A stretch of DNA of 64,000 nucleotides from Spirochaetota bacterium (GTDB taxonomy: Bacteria; Spirochaetota; Spirochaetia; Treponematales; Treponemataceae): positions 558,001 through 622,000 of the forward strand of contig JAEZST010000022.1 of assembly GCA_023443865.1 (NCBI GenBank), read 5' to 3'. Numbering within the stretch: the first letter of the stretch is position 1; each line of letters begins with the position of its first letter. Positions 25,057 to 33,320 of the stretch are shown here, in pieces. The translations under genes were made by a program, and so were the position numbers. Under the pieces are notes generated by a model, which was given only the letters and a program-made list of their open reading frames with translations, had not been told where the DNA came from and did not search any database.

Positions 25057-26001
25057 ATGATTGATGTCCAGCATGTCTCCCGGTTCTACGGTTCTTTCAA
25101 GGCGGTAGACGATATTTCCTTCTCGGTGAATCAGGGGGAAATCGTCGGCCTTCTAGGACCGAACGGGGCCGGGAAAACCACCACGATGAGGATGATAACC
25201 GGTTTTCTGGGAACCACCGAGGGCGTAATAACCGTCGGCGGCGAGGTCATGACGCCCGACGCGAAGGAGCTTAAGCGCAGGATCGGCTACATGAGCGAAT
25301 CGGCCCCCCTCTACGGCGACATGATCGTCGAGGATTACCTTCGGTACGTCGCGGGCATTCAGGGCCTCGACGCGGACGAAAAGGTGCCCCGGGCGGCGGA
25401 AACCTGCGGCCTAATCGACGTGATGCACAAAAACGTCGCAGACCTTTCCCGGGGGTACCGCCAGCGCGTCGGCCTTGCCCACGCCCTGATCCATGATCCC
25501 GAAATACTTATCCTGGACGAACCCACCAGCGGTCTGGACCCGAACCAGATCATCGAGGTTCGCAACCTCATCAAGGAAATCGGCAAAACCCGCACGGTTA
25601 TTATCTCTACCCACATTCTGAGCGAGGTGGAAATGCTGTGCGACCGGGTCATTATCATATCCCGGGGAAAAATCGCGGCGGACAGCCCGACCGGCGAGCT
25701 TCGCGCCCGTTTCGGACACAGCGCCGCCGTGGCGGTCCAGGCCGCCGGCTGCACGCCCGCCGAGCTCTCTTCTGCCCTGGCTTCCCTCCCGGGAGTGGCT
25801 GGGGTCGCCGAAACCGCCGGAGAAAACGGTCTGTCCTCGGTGCTGGTTTCCGTAGAGGGCAACGTCGATGGCGCGCCGGAGATCCGGCCCGCCATCTTCG
25901 CCCAGGTGGCGAAAAAAGGCTGGGTTCTCTACGAAATGGTTCTCCGGCAAAATAGCCTGGAAGACGTGTTCCGCAATCTTACTTCCGGAGGTGACGCATG
26001 A
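25057..26001 (+). CDS. ABC transporter ATP-binding protein (GldA/ABC-2 type)
   Basis: 314 residues. Walker A GPNGAGKTT at ~39, signature LSRGYRQR, Walker B ILILDEPTSGLDP, and the H-loop STHILSE are all intact. A ~75-residue C-terminal extension is typical of ABC-2 export ATPases. CGAGGAG lies 9 nt before the ATG. Its stop overlaps the permease start (ATGA). With the next three genes it forms the ATPase-permease-GldG-like-DUF4340-like set found in many bacteria, including ones that do not glide; the cargo is unknown. Confidence 0.93.
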   Translation: MIDVQHVSRFYGSFKAVDDISFSVNQGEIVGLLGPNGAGKTTTMRMITGFLGTTEGVITVGGEVMTPDAKELKRRIGYMSESAPLYGDMIVEDYLRYVAGIQGLDADEKVPRAAETCGLIDVMHKNVADLSRGYRQRVGLAHALIHDPEILILDEPTSGLDPNQIIEVRNLIKEIGKTRTVIISTHILSEVEMLCDRVIIISRGKIAADSPTGELRARFGHSAAVAVQAAGCTPAELSSALASLPGVAGVAETAGENGLSSVLVSVEGNVDGAPEIRPAIFAQVAKKGWVLYEMVLRQNSLEDVFRNLTSGGDA

Positions 26002-26741
26002 GCGGCGCAAATTCCGCCCCGCGCGCGGGAAAATCCGCGTTGACGGTGATCTTGAAGCGGGAGCTTTCGTCCTTTTTCGCGGGGCCGGTGGCCTACATCG
26101 TATCGGGCCTGTTTTTGGCCTTTTCGGGCCTGCTTTTCTTTTCGACCTTCTTTTTGGTCAATCGGGCCGAGCTCCGTGGCTTTTTCGGGGTGCTTCCCAT
26201 GCTCTTCGCCTTTTTCATTCCGGCCCTGACCATGCGGCTTCTCGCGGAAGAACGGCGGAGCGGTTCCATCGAGACCCTCCTTACCCTGCCCGTGAGCGCC
26301 TTTGACGTGGTGATGGGCAAGTTCCTGGCGGCGGTATCGTACGTGGCGATCATGCTCGTTCCGACCCTGGCGTACGTGCTGACCGTTGCCGTACTCGGCT
26401 CTCCCGACGCGGGCCCGATCGTCGGCGGGTACCTGGGCGCCCTCTTTCTCGCCGCGGCCTTTTCCGCCATCGGCCTCTTCGCGTCGGCGGTCACGAAAAA
26501 CCAAATCGTCGCCTTCTTCGTCGCCTTTGCCGCCTGTTTCGTCCTCGTTATCCTGGACCAGTTCCTGGTGATCTTTCCGGCGGCTATCGTCGCGCCACTT
26601 GACTGGCTTTCCGCGGGCTCACACTTCGAGTCCATTTCCCGGGGCATCGTTGATTCGCGGGACCTGCTGTATTTCCTCTCGGTCACGGCTCTTTTCGTCG
26701 CCCTGACCGTGAAGACCGTGCGGGAAAGGAGGGAAATCTGA
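25998..26741 (+). CDS. ABC-2 type permease (GldF-like)
   Basis: 247 residues with six predicted membrane helices. It starts by overlapping the ATPase stop (ATGA) and ends overlapping the next start (TGATG). Motifs RLLAEERRSGSIETLLTLPVS and a glycine-rich second helix are characteristic of ABC-2 permeases of the GldF group. It should pair with the ATPase encoded directly upstream; the large extracytoplasmic partner is encoded downstream. Confidence 0.92.
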   Translation: MSGANSAPRAGKSALTVILKRELSSFFAGPVAYIVSGLFLAFSGLLFFSTFFLVNRAELRGFFGVLPMLFAFFIPALTMRLLAEERRSGSIETLLTLPVSAFDVVMGKFLAAVSYVAIMLVPTLAYVLTVAVLGSPDAGPIVGGYLGALFLAAAFSAIGLFASAVTKNQIVAFFVAFAACFVLVILDQFLVIFPAAIVAPLDWLSAGSHFESISRGIVDSRDLLYFLSVTALFVALTVKTVRERREI

Positions 26742-28873
26742 TGAATCCGTTCAAAAGATTCCGCGCGTGGATCTCCGGGCCGAAAAGCGATCTCGCCCTT
26801 TTTATCGTGCTCCTCGCGCTCCTTAACCTGGCGGGAGCGAGGGCCTTTTTCCGGGTGGACCTCACGGCCCGGCAATCGTACTCCCTTTCGCGCGCGAGCC
26901 GCGAAACCGTGCGCGCCCTTGAACAGCCCCTATCGGTAAAGGTCTTCTTTTCCGACAAGCTTCCGGCGCCCTATAACACCGTTTCCCGCTACCTTTCCGA
27001 CCTTCTCGCAGAATATAAGGGCGCGGCGAACCGGCAGTTCTCCTACGAGCTGATCGACATGTCCAAAGACGAGAACCAGAAGCTTGCCTCGGGGTACGGA
27101 CTGCAGATGGTCCAGCTCCAGGAAGTGAAAGACAACGAGGTGGGATTCAAGAACGCGTGGATGGGGCTTGCCATCGTGTACGCCGACGGCATTGAGACCC
27201 TCGACGGCCTTACGTCTACCGAGGGCCTTGAATACCGGCTCACCACCACCATCGGCCGCATGGTCGCCAAGACGAATACGCTCTCTGGCCTCTCGGACAA
27301 GGTTTCCATGACGCTCTACCTGACCCCGGCTTTGGGGAACTTCGGCATTTCGGGCTTCGACCAGGTAAAGTCGGCGGTAAACGCCGCCTGGGCCAAGGCA
27401 AACGCGAAAAACATGGACCGGCTTACCTTCGCCACCGTGGAACCCTCCGCCGCCGCCGAGGTGAACGCCCTTTCAGAAAAATACGGCATTCCCAAGATAT
27501 CGTGGGGCGAGCCGGGCTCGGCCTCCGAGGGCGCGGGCGTGATAGGCCTCGTGCTCGAGTACGGCGACCGGTTCCGCTCGGTGCCGCTGACCGTCTCGCG
27601 GGGACTCTTCGGCTACGGCGTATCCGGGCTCGACAGCCTCGATACCGGCATAGCCGACGGCCTGCAGGCCCTTATGACCAGATCGACCAAGATCGGTTAC
27701 GTGACGGGCCACGGGGAGAAATCCCTGGACGACGCACAGGCGGGAGCGGCCAATTTCTCCTCGGCGGTTTCCGACCTCTACGAATTTCAGGACCTGGACC
27801 TCTCTTCGTCGGACATTCCGGCCAACCTTACCAGCGTGGTGATCAACGGTCCCCGAACCTCCTTTACCGACGCGGAGCTCTTCCGCCTTGACCAGTTCGT
27901 CATGCGGGGCGGAAACGTGCTGATGCTGCTCGATCCCTTCGACGAGGTGCAGGACCAGCAGGCCGCCATGTACGGCATGCCGCCGACCTACGTTCCGGTC
28001 GTTACCGGAGTGGACCGCCTCCTGAACGCATGGGGCGTCGACGCGGGAAAGGGGTACGTGCTGGATACGGACTGTTACCAGGCGCGCCAGCAGGGCGCTC
28101 CGGACATTCCCCTGTACTACGTTCCCGTCGTGGGCAAGGAGGGCATGAACCAGAAAAGCCCGGCTTCCAAGGGCCTTTTGGACGTGCTCATGCTGATGCC
28201 GGGAGAAATCTCCGTGCGCGACGATCTGGCGGAGGGCGTGCGCGCCACGACGCTCGTTTCCAGCTCCAAGCGGTCCTGGGTTATGAGCGAGAACGTATCG
28301 CTTTCGCCTTACGCGATCAGGGTTCCGGGCGCGGACGAAATGGCCGCCCATGGCCTTGCGGTGCTTCTTGAAGGCGTCTTTCCCAGCGCCTTTTCCGCCG
28401 CGCCCGCCGGTTACGACGACGGCTCCCTTGACGGCGCCGCGGCGAACGCGGGTTCCGGACCGGTGTCACAAACGGCTTTTATCCCGAAGGGGCTCCAACC
28501 GGGCAAGATTATCGTGGTGGGAACCTCGGCGATAACCACCTCGGCGGTCATGGACGAAAAGGGGCAGCAACCCGTCGCCATGTTCGTCCGGAACGCCGTG
28601 GACTTCCTGAACGGAAACGGCGATCTGATCGACATGCGCACGAAGGGGCTTTCAAAGAACCCGCTGAAAGACGCTCCGTCGGCGGTGAAAGCCGCGATCA
28701 ACGCCTTCGACCTCTATGGATTGCCGCTCCTCGTGGCGCTCGCGGGGCTCTTTGCCTGGCGTTCCAGGTCCGCGAGGCGCCGGGCGATCCGGGCGAGATA
28801 CGCCTCGAGCGACGAGCGCGAAACGGCCCCGCTTACCGTTAAGGGCGGGGCGAAAGGGAAGGGGACCAAGTGA
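26741..28873 (+). CDS. GldG-like ABC transporter auxiliary protein
   Basis: 710 residues. One transmembrane helix near the N-terminus (~19-38), a long extracytoplasmic region, and a C-terminal helix (LYGLPLLVALAGLFAWRSR) followed by a basic tail. The start (DLTARQSYSLSRASRETVRALEQPLSVKVFFS) is the family signature of the GldG/ABC-auxiliary group, and VMRGGNVLMLLDPFDE is the conserved core of its C-terminal part. It overlaps both neighbours by 1 nt (TGATG). Probably forms the extracytoplasmic part of the exporter. Confidence 0.9.
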   Translation: MNPFKRFRAWISGPKSDLALFIVLLALLNLAGARAFFRVDLTARQSYSLSRASRETVRALEQPLSVKVFFSDKLPAPYNTVSRYLSDLLAEYKGAANRQFSYELIDMSKDENQKLASGYGLQMVQLQEVKDNEVGFKNAWMGLAIVYADGIETLDGLTSTEGLEYRLTTTIGRMVAKTNTLSGLSDKVSMTLYLTPALGNFGISGFDQVKSAVNAAWAKANAKNMDRLTFATVEPSAAAEVNALSEKYGIPKISWGEPGSASEGAGVIGLVLEYGDRFRSVPLTVSRGLFGYGVSGLDSLDTGIADGLQALMTRSTKIGYVTGHGEKSLDDAQAGAANFSSAVSDLYEFQDLDLSSSDIPANLTSVVINGPRTSFTDAELFRLDQFVMRGGNVLMLLDPFDEVQDQQAAMYGMPPTYVPVVTGVDRLLNAWGVDAGKGYVLDTDCYQARQQGAPDIPLYYVPVVGKEGMNQKSPASKGLLDVLMLMPGEISVRDDLAEGVRATTLVSSSKRSWVMSENVSLSPYAIRVPGADEMAAHGLAVLLEGVFPSAFSAAPAGYDDGSLDGAAANAGSGPVSQTAFIPKGLQPGKIIVVGTSAITTSAVMDEKGQQPVAMFVRNAVDFLNGNGDLIDMRTKGLSKNPLKDAPSAVKAAINAFDLYGLPLLVALAGLFAWRSRSARRRAIRARYASSDERETAPLTVKGGAKGKGTK

Positions 28874-29796
28874 TGAAGACGCGAAAAATAATACTGCTTT
28901 CCGCGATCGGCGTTCTCGCGCTGACGCATGCGCTGCAGCTTGCCCTGGCGGGCCCGACGGGGGCCAAAACGCTCAGTCTCAAGGACGGGCCCGACTCGGT
29001 CACGATCCGAAAAACCGGGGCCGACGCGGCTACGGCCGCCGTACTGTTAAAGAAGGCCGACGCCGCGTGGACGGTGGGAGAGCGTTCGTACAGGGCCGAT
29101 TCGGCCGCGGTCGACTCCCTGGTAGACTCGGTGGCGAACCTGAAGGTCTTGGGCTCGGTGTCCGGCGGATCGAACCCGGGCGACGAGGACCGGTACGGCC
29201 TCGCCGACGGGACCGCCCTGGCGGTTACCCTTTCCAAGGGCGGCAAAGAGCTCAGGACGGTCAGGGTCGGCAAGGCGTCTCCCACGGGACAGCAAACCTA
29301 CGTGACGGTGGACGGTAAAAAGGAGGTACTCCTCGTTTCCGGTAACCTCGCCGAAAATTTCGGAAAATCCGAGGGCGAGCTCCGTGACCGGGATATCTAT
29401 TCCCAGGCTTCCGACTCGCTCCTGGGCTTGACCGTGTCCGGAGCGGGGAATTTTAGCCTGACCAGGGCGGGCTCTCCCCCGGTTTGGTCAGTCGCGCCGG
29501 GCGCTTCGGGAACGGCCGCGGCGGCCGAACTTGACCAGGACAAGACCGCGGCCTGGGTTTCCTCCCTGGCCAACCTGCGGGCCTCAAAATTCCTGGACGA
29601 CGCCACGCCGCTGCCCGTTTCGCCCCTGGCCTCGGTCAGCCTCGATTTCGGCCCGAAAAAGGCGACCGTGTCGATATACGAAAAGCAAGCCGACGGCGAA
29701 TACCTCTGCGCGTCCAGCGAGACGCCCTCGCCCTTTACGCTGCCCGGATATATCGCGGAAAAATACCTGAAAAAGCTTTCGGATATTTCGAACTAA
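28873..29796 (+). CDS. DUF4340-like extracytoplasmic protein of the exporter operon
   Basis: 307 residues. A signal anchor (KIILLSAIGVLALTHALQLAL) is followed by a soluble domain with the pattern of DUF4340 proteins (AVDSLVDSVANLKVLGSVSG, ALAVTLSKGGKELRTVRVGK), which are commonly encoded after GldG-like genes. The ATG overlaps the previous stop by 1 nt (TGATG); a GTG three bases upstream is also in frame. A terminator follows. Role unknown beyond association with the ABC-2 exporter. Confidence 0.85.
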   Translation: MKTRKIILLSAIGVLALTHALQLALAGPTGAKTLSLKDGPDSVTIRKTGADAATAAVLLKKADAAWTVGERSYRADSAAVDSLVDSVANLKVLGSVSGGSNPGDEDRYGLADGTALAVTLSKGGKELRTVRVGKASPTGQQTYVTVDGKKEVLLVSGNLAENFGKSEGELRDRDIYSQASDSLLGLTVSGAGNFSLTRAGSPPVWSVAPGASGTAAAAELDQDKTAAWVSSLANLRASKFLDDATPLPVSPLASVSLDFGPKKATVSIYEKQADGEYLCASSETPSPFTLPGYIAEKYLKKLSDISN

Positions 29797-29822
29797 GGGG
29801 CCGAGTCGACCCAAAGCAAGAA

Positions 29823-29860
29823 AAAGGCCGGATAACCTCATCGGGTTTTCCGGCCTTTCG
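29823..29860. terminator. Bidirectional terminator between the exporter operon and hisF
   Basis: AAAGGCCGG and CCGGCCTTT close a hairpin. The T-run is short on the plus strand (TTTC); on the minus strand the hairpin is followed by TTTTT. It lies between converging genes and can serve both. Confidence 0.75.
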
Positions 29861-29976
29861 CATATCTACCGTATCCTTTCGGGCGTCTCGCCCCGGCTTA
29901 ATCGGTCTCGGCGGGGGCTCCGCCCGTAACGAGCTCGCCCCGCCTTAGTCGTTCTGCCTCGGCCCTTTTTTCCGCC

Positions 29977-30750
29977 TTACTTGGCCGGAATCCGCACCGG
30001 AACGCCCAACGAAGAGAGGCGTTCCTTGATGCCGCCGACCGTATAGTCTCCCGAGTGCACCATCGAGGCGATGAGGGCGGCGTCGGCCTTTCCCGCGGTC
30101 AGGACCTCGGCCATGTGTTCCGTGGTTCCCGCGCCGCCCGAGGCGACCACCGGAATGCCCACGTTTTCCGCGATCATTCGGGTCAGGGGAATTTCGTAGC
30201 CCTCGCGGGTTCCGTCGGCGTCGATCGAGTTGAGGACGATTTCGCCCGCGCCGAGGCTTTCGGCCCTCATGGCCCACTCCAGGGCGTCGAGTTCGGTGGC
30301 GACGCGGCCGCCGTTGACGTACACCCGGTAGCCCGATTTCGTCGAGGGGTCCCGTTTCGCGTCCATTCCCAGCACGATGCACTGGGCGCCGAATATCGCC
30401 GCTCCCTCGCCGATGAGGGCGGGATTGCGGACCGCCGGGGAATTGAGGCTGACCTTTTCGGCGCCCGCGAGGATCGTGTTTCGGATATCCTCCACGGTGG
30501 AAATGCCGCCCCCCACGCAAAAGGGAATAAAGACGGTAGACGCGACGCGGGAAATAAGGTCCAGCGTGGGGCCGCGGTCCCGGGCGGAGGCCATGATGTC
30601 GTAGAACACGAGCTCGTCGACGCCCTGGCGATAATATTCGGCGGCCATCTCGACGGGGTCGCCGATGTCCACGTTGTTCACGAATTTTACGCCCTTGGTA
30701 GTGCGGCCGTCCTTAACGTCGAGGCAGACGATGATCCTTTTTTTCAGCAT
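29977..30750 (-). CDS. hisF: Imidazole glycerol phosphate synthase, cyclase subunit
   Basis: 257-residue TIM barrel that combines ammonia from HisH with PRFAR to give imidazole glycerol phosphate and AICAR. Catalytic aspartates are in CLDVKDGRTTKGVKF and GMDAKRD, and phosphate-binding loops include CVGGGIST and ASGGAGTTEHM. Its start overlaps the hisH stop by 7 nt. No other histidine gene lies nearby. Either the rest are elsewhere, or the pair serves another ammonia-using or purine-linked reaction, as hisH-hisF homologues do in some sugar clusters. Confidence 0.95.
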   Translation of the reverse strand: MLKKRIIVCLDVKDGRTTKGVKFVNNVDIGDPVEMAAEYYRQGVDELVFYDIMASARDRGPTLDLISRVASTVFIPFCVGGGISTVEDIRNTILAGAEKVSLNSPAVRNPALIGEGAAIFGAQCIVLGMDAKRDPSTKSGYRVYVNGGRVATELDALEWAMRAESLGAGEIVLNSIDADGTREGYEIPLTRMIAENVGIPVVASGGAGTTEHMAEVLTAGKADAALIASMVHSGDYTVGGIKERLSSLGVPVRIPAK

Positions 30751-31385
30751 GGCGCGCCTCCACGGGCGAAGTCGGCCCTAGCGAAGTTGGATAGGATTCT
30801 CAGTCCCGGGACGCCGGATTTTTCCGGGTGAAACTGGAAGGCCTCGACCGAGCCGAACTTCACGGCGCAGGGCACGTCCATGCCGTAATCGGTCGTCGCG
30901 GTGACGATCTTCGGGTCTTCCGGGTCTATAAAATAGCTATGAACGAAGTAAAAGTCCGCGTCCGCGGGAACGCCGTCGAGGAGGGCAGTGCCGCCGTTCC
31001 TCTTCGCGAGGGAGTTCCAGCCCATGTGCGGAACCTTGAGGCCGCGCGAGGGGAAGCCTTTCGGAAAGCGGCGCACGACGCCGGGTACCAGGCCCAGGCA
31101 GGGCGTGTCGCTTTCCTCGGAATGGGAGAGGATGATCTGGGTGCCTAGGCAAATGCCCAAAAGGGGCGTGCCCGCGGCGACTTTATCCTTGATGAAGGAA
31201 TCGAACCCCGTTGATCGAAGTTCCCTCATGGCGAACTTTGCCTCGCCGTCGCCCGGAAAAATGAGCCTGTCGGCCTTCTCGAGTTCCGCCGGCTTTTTCG
31301 AAATCCGGTACTCGAGGCCGAGGTAAGCGAGGGCGCGTTCCACGCTGCGGATATTGCCCGCGTTGTAATCAATGATTCCGATCAT
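30744..31385 (-). CDS. hisH: Imidazole glycerol phosphate synthase, glutaminase subunit
   Basis: 213-residue class I glutamine amidotransferase. Nucleophile C79 in LLGICLGTQI and the H/E pair in QFHPEKSG are intact. The oxyanion segment reads FPGDGEAKFAM where most HisH proteins have PGVGxFxxAM. The ribosome site AGGA lies 6 nt upstream of the ATG. Co-translated with hisF. A 19-bp tandem repeat lies just upstream. Confidence 0.94.
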   Translation of the reverse strand: MIGIIDYNAGNIRSVERALAYLGLEYRISKKPAELEKADRLIFPGDGEAKFAMRELRSTGFDSFIKDKVAAGTPLLGICLGTQIILSHSEESDTPCLGLVPGVVRRFPKGFPSRGLKVPHMGWNSLAKRNGGTALLDGVPADADFYFVHSYFIDPEDPKIVTATTDYGMDVPCAVKFGSVEAFQFHPEKSGVPGLRILSNFARADFARGGAPC

Positions 31386-31412
31386 GGTTTATCCTATCGG
31401 GGAGCCAGCGCA

Positions 31413-31458
31413 CGGTCAAGCCGTTCGGGCCCGGTCAAGCCGTTCGGGCCCGGTCAAG
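31413..31458. repeat. 19-bp tandem repeat, 2.4 copies
   Basis: CGGTCAAGCCGTTCGGGCC occurs twice head to tail (31413-31431, 31432-31450), then CGGTCAAG again. It lies between hisH and the divergent small membrane-protein gene. No protein-binding role can be read from it. Confidence 0.85.
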
Positions 31459-31491
31459 GGCCGGCCCCGTTCTGCCGATACTGGAGCTATT

Positions 31492-31707
31492 ATGGCGATT
31501 CAGGAATTGCTCGCTCTCTTACTCAAAGTGCTCACCTCCCGGGAAGTGATTATCGTGACGGCGGTCATTGCCCTGTACGTGAATATCGTTCTATGGATCG
31601 TTCGATACCGGAAACGGCCGGCGAACGCGCCGCGAAACCGACGCCGCGCCGCGGCCGCGCCGCCTGAGGAAAAGGCCGCGGAAACGGCAGAAGACGAGGA
31701 AGATTAG
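31492..31707 (+). CDS. Small single-span membrane protein
   Basis: 71 residues. An N-terminal amphipathic stretch (MAIQELLALLLKVL) precedes one transmembrane helix (~18-37, VIIVTAVIALYVNIVLWIV), then a strongly basic segment (RYRKRP...RNRRR) and an acidic tail ending EDEED. The ribosome site CTGGAG lies 6 nt before the ATG. It ends 8 nt before the converging RecQ gene's stop. Not recognised as a named family; small proteins of this layout are usual in spirochaetes, but no function is assigned. Confidence 0.65.
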   Translation: MAIQELLALLLKVLTSREVIIVTAVIALYVNIVLWIVRYRKRPANAPRNRRRAAAAPPEEKAAETAEDEED

Positions 31708-31715
31708 GGCGGGGC

Positions 31716-33266
31716 CTACGGCGCGAGATATCCCTTCCATGGCCACTTCTCCAATACCCGCACGCTTCCGGTTCTCCTCAGGTACTCGATCAGGGCGGCG
31801 AAATCCGACCTTCGCCAGACCGGAAAGCCGATAGCGGCGATCGAAACCCCGTTGGCCCGCTCAAGGAGAAACGTTACCGCTTCGGCGGTCCGGTATCGCC
31901 GCGGGTTCGTCGCGACGAAGCGCCGTACCGTTTCGAGGTCTCCGGCCCCGCTTCGCGCGGTGCCGTCGCAGATATCGCAGCCCGAACACGCGATATGTTC
32001 CCCGCCGGGCGCGTCGGGTCCCGCACGGGCGTCTCCGAGCGCCGCTAACAGGGTTTCCCTCCTGCACTTTCCCCCCTCCGCCAGATCCGCCATCACCATG
32101 CCCCGCCTTCGTTCCGCGCCCTCTTTTTTAAGCGCTATCCGCCTTCCGTCCTCGGGGCTCCACAGAAGGATCGCCTCGGCGCTTTCCCCGTCGCGGCCCG
32201 CGCGGCCCGCCTCTTGGAGGTACGCCTCGGCCGACGGGGGCGGGTCACGGTGGATCACCGTACGGACGTGGGGCGCGTCCATTCCCATTCCCCAGGCGCA
32301 AGTCGCCGCGAGAATGCAGTCATCGGCGGAGGGAAACCAGTCTTCCACCGCCTTCTTTTCTTCCCGGTCGAGCGCGGCGTGGTAAAACCGGCAGTCTATG
32401 CCGGGGAAAGCGTTGGAAAGGGCGATGGCCGTCCGTTCGGTACCGCCCCGGGTGGCGCAAAATACGATCATTGGTCGCTTTCTCCGGGACACTTCGCGCA
32501 TGAGGGCCGTTTCCTTGATAAAGCAATGGTTTACCTCAAACCTGATGTTCGCTCGGTCCGTCTCTCCCCGTACCAAATGGGCCTCGCCGCCGAAGAGAAT
32601 TTCCGCTACCCTGGCAAGGACCGGCGGGCTCGCGGTTGCGGTGAAGGCCGTAACCGCGGGCGGATTCAGTTCCCGAATCAGCTCGCCCAACTCAAGATAG
32701 GCGGGCCGGAAGGAATCGCCCCATTCCGCGACGCAATGGGCCTCGTCGATAGCCAGGTGCTCTATCCCCCTTTTTTGTATCCGCTCACGCAAAGCGTCGC
32801 TTTTTAAAACTTCGGGATTCGCGATGATGAGCCGGGCGGGAGGCTTGCCGTCGGAACCCTCCATGCGGGCCAGCTGGGCGTTCCGTTCTTCGGCGGATTG
32901 CCCTCCCCGGAGCAGAACCGGCTCGATTCCCCCGGCCTCGAGGCGTTTCCATTGATCGTTCATCAACGCGAGTAGGGGATAGATCACCAGGGTCGGTCCG
33001 TCAAGGAGGAGGGCCGGCGCCTGAAAGCACAGGGATTTTCCCGCCCCCGTGGGCAAAAGGACGATCTGACGCCCCCGGTGAACGCCGTCTTCGTCGAACA
33101 ATTCGTCGCCATCCGCGGTCTCGCCGCGTTGTATCGCGCGCCAGGCGGATACCGCGTCGAGAATATTGGCGATAACGAGGCGTTGCCAGGGATAGAGGTA
33201 GGGAATGCCGAAGGCCAGGTGTACCGCTTCGGTTACCGGATCGCCGGATTTCTTTTCGCAAAACAT
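31716..33266 (-). CDS. RecQ-family ATP-dependent DNA helicase
   Basis: 516 residues. Superfamily 2 motifs are complete: Walker A LLPTGAGKSLCFQ, DEAH box AIDEAHCVAEWGDSFR, motif III TAFTATASP, and motif VI QEAGRAGRDGE. A RecQ zinc site is present (KCRRET...CSGCDIC). There is a short winged-helix-like end but no HRDC domain. An unusual insertion of about 30 residues (~38-70, RAIQRGETADGDELFDEDG) separates the Q-motif (PYLYPWQ) from Walker A. The start is the ATG at MFCEKKSGDP; no strong ribosome site. It is probably not the main genomic RecQ, given its divergence. Confidence 0.9.
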   Translation of the reverse strand: MFCEKKSGDPVTEAVHLAFGIPYLYPWQRLVIANILDAVSAWRAIQRGETADGDELFDEDGVHRGRQIVLLPTGAGKSLCFQAPALLLDGPTLVIYPLLALMNDQWKRLEAGGIEPVLLRGGQSAEERNAQLARMEGSDGKPPARLIIANPEVLKSDALRERIQKRGIEHLAIDEAHCVAEWGDSFRPAYLELGELIRELNPPAVTAFTATASPPVLARVAEILFGGEAHLVRGETDRANIRFEVNHCFIKETALMREVSRRKRPMIVFCATRGGTERTAIALSNAFPGIDCRFYHAALDREEKKAVEDWFPSADDCILAATCAWGMGMDAPHVRTVIHRDPPPSAEAYLQEAGRAGRDGESAEAILLWSPEDGRRIALKKEGAERRRGMVMADLAEGGKCRRETLLAALGDARAGPDAPGGEHIACSGCDICDGTARSGAGDLETVRRFVATNPRRYRTAEAVTFLLERANGVSIAAIGFPVWRRSDFAALIEYLRRTGSVRVLEKWPWKGYLAP

Positions 33267-33320
33267 GCTACACTTATCGCGCCGGGCGCGTTCTGTGCCC
33301 GCAAAAGAGGAGGTGGCTCT

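Noticed and set aside
26741..28873. Assigning a gliding-motility function to the GldG-like gene
   Set aside because: Spirochaetes swim with periplasmic flagella, and the family occurs in many non-gliders; only a transport role is supported.
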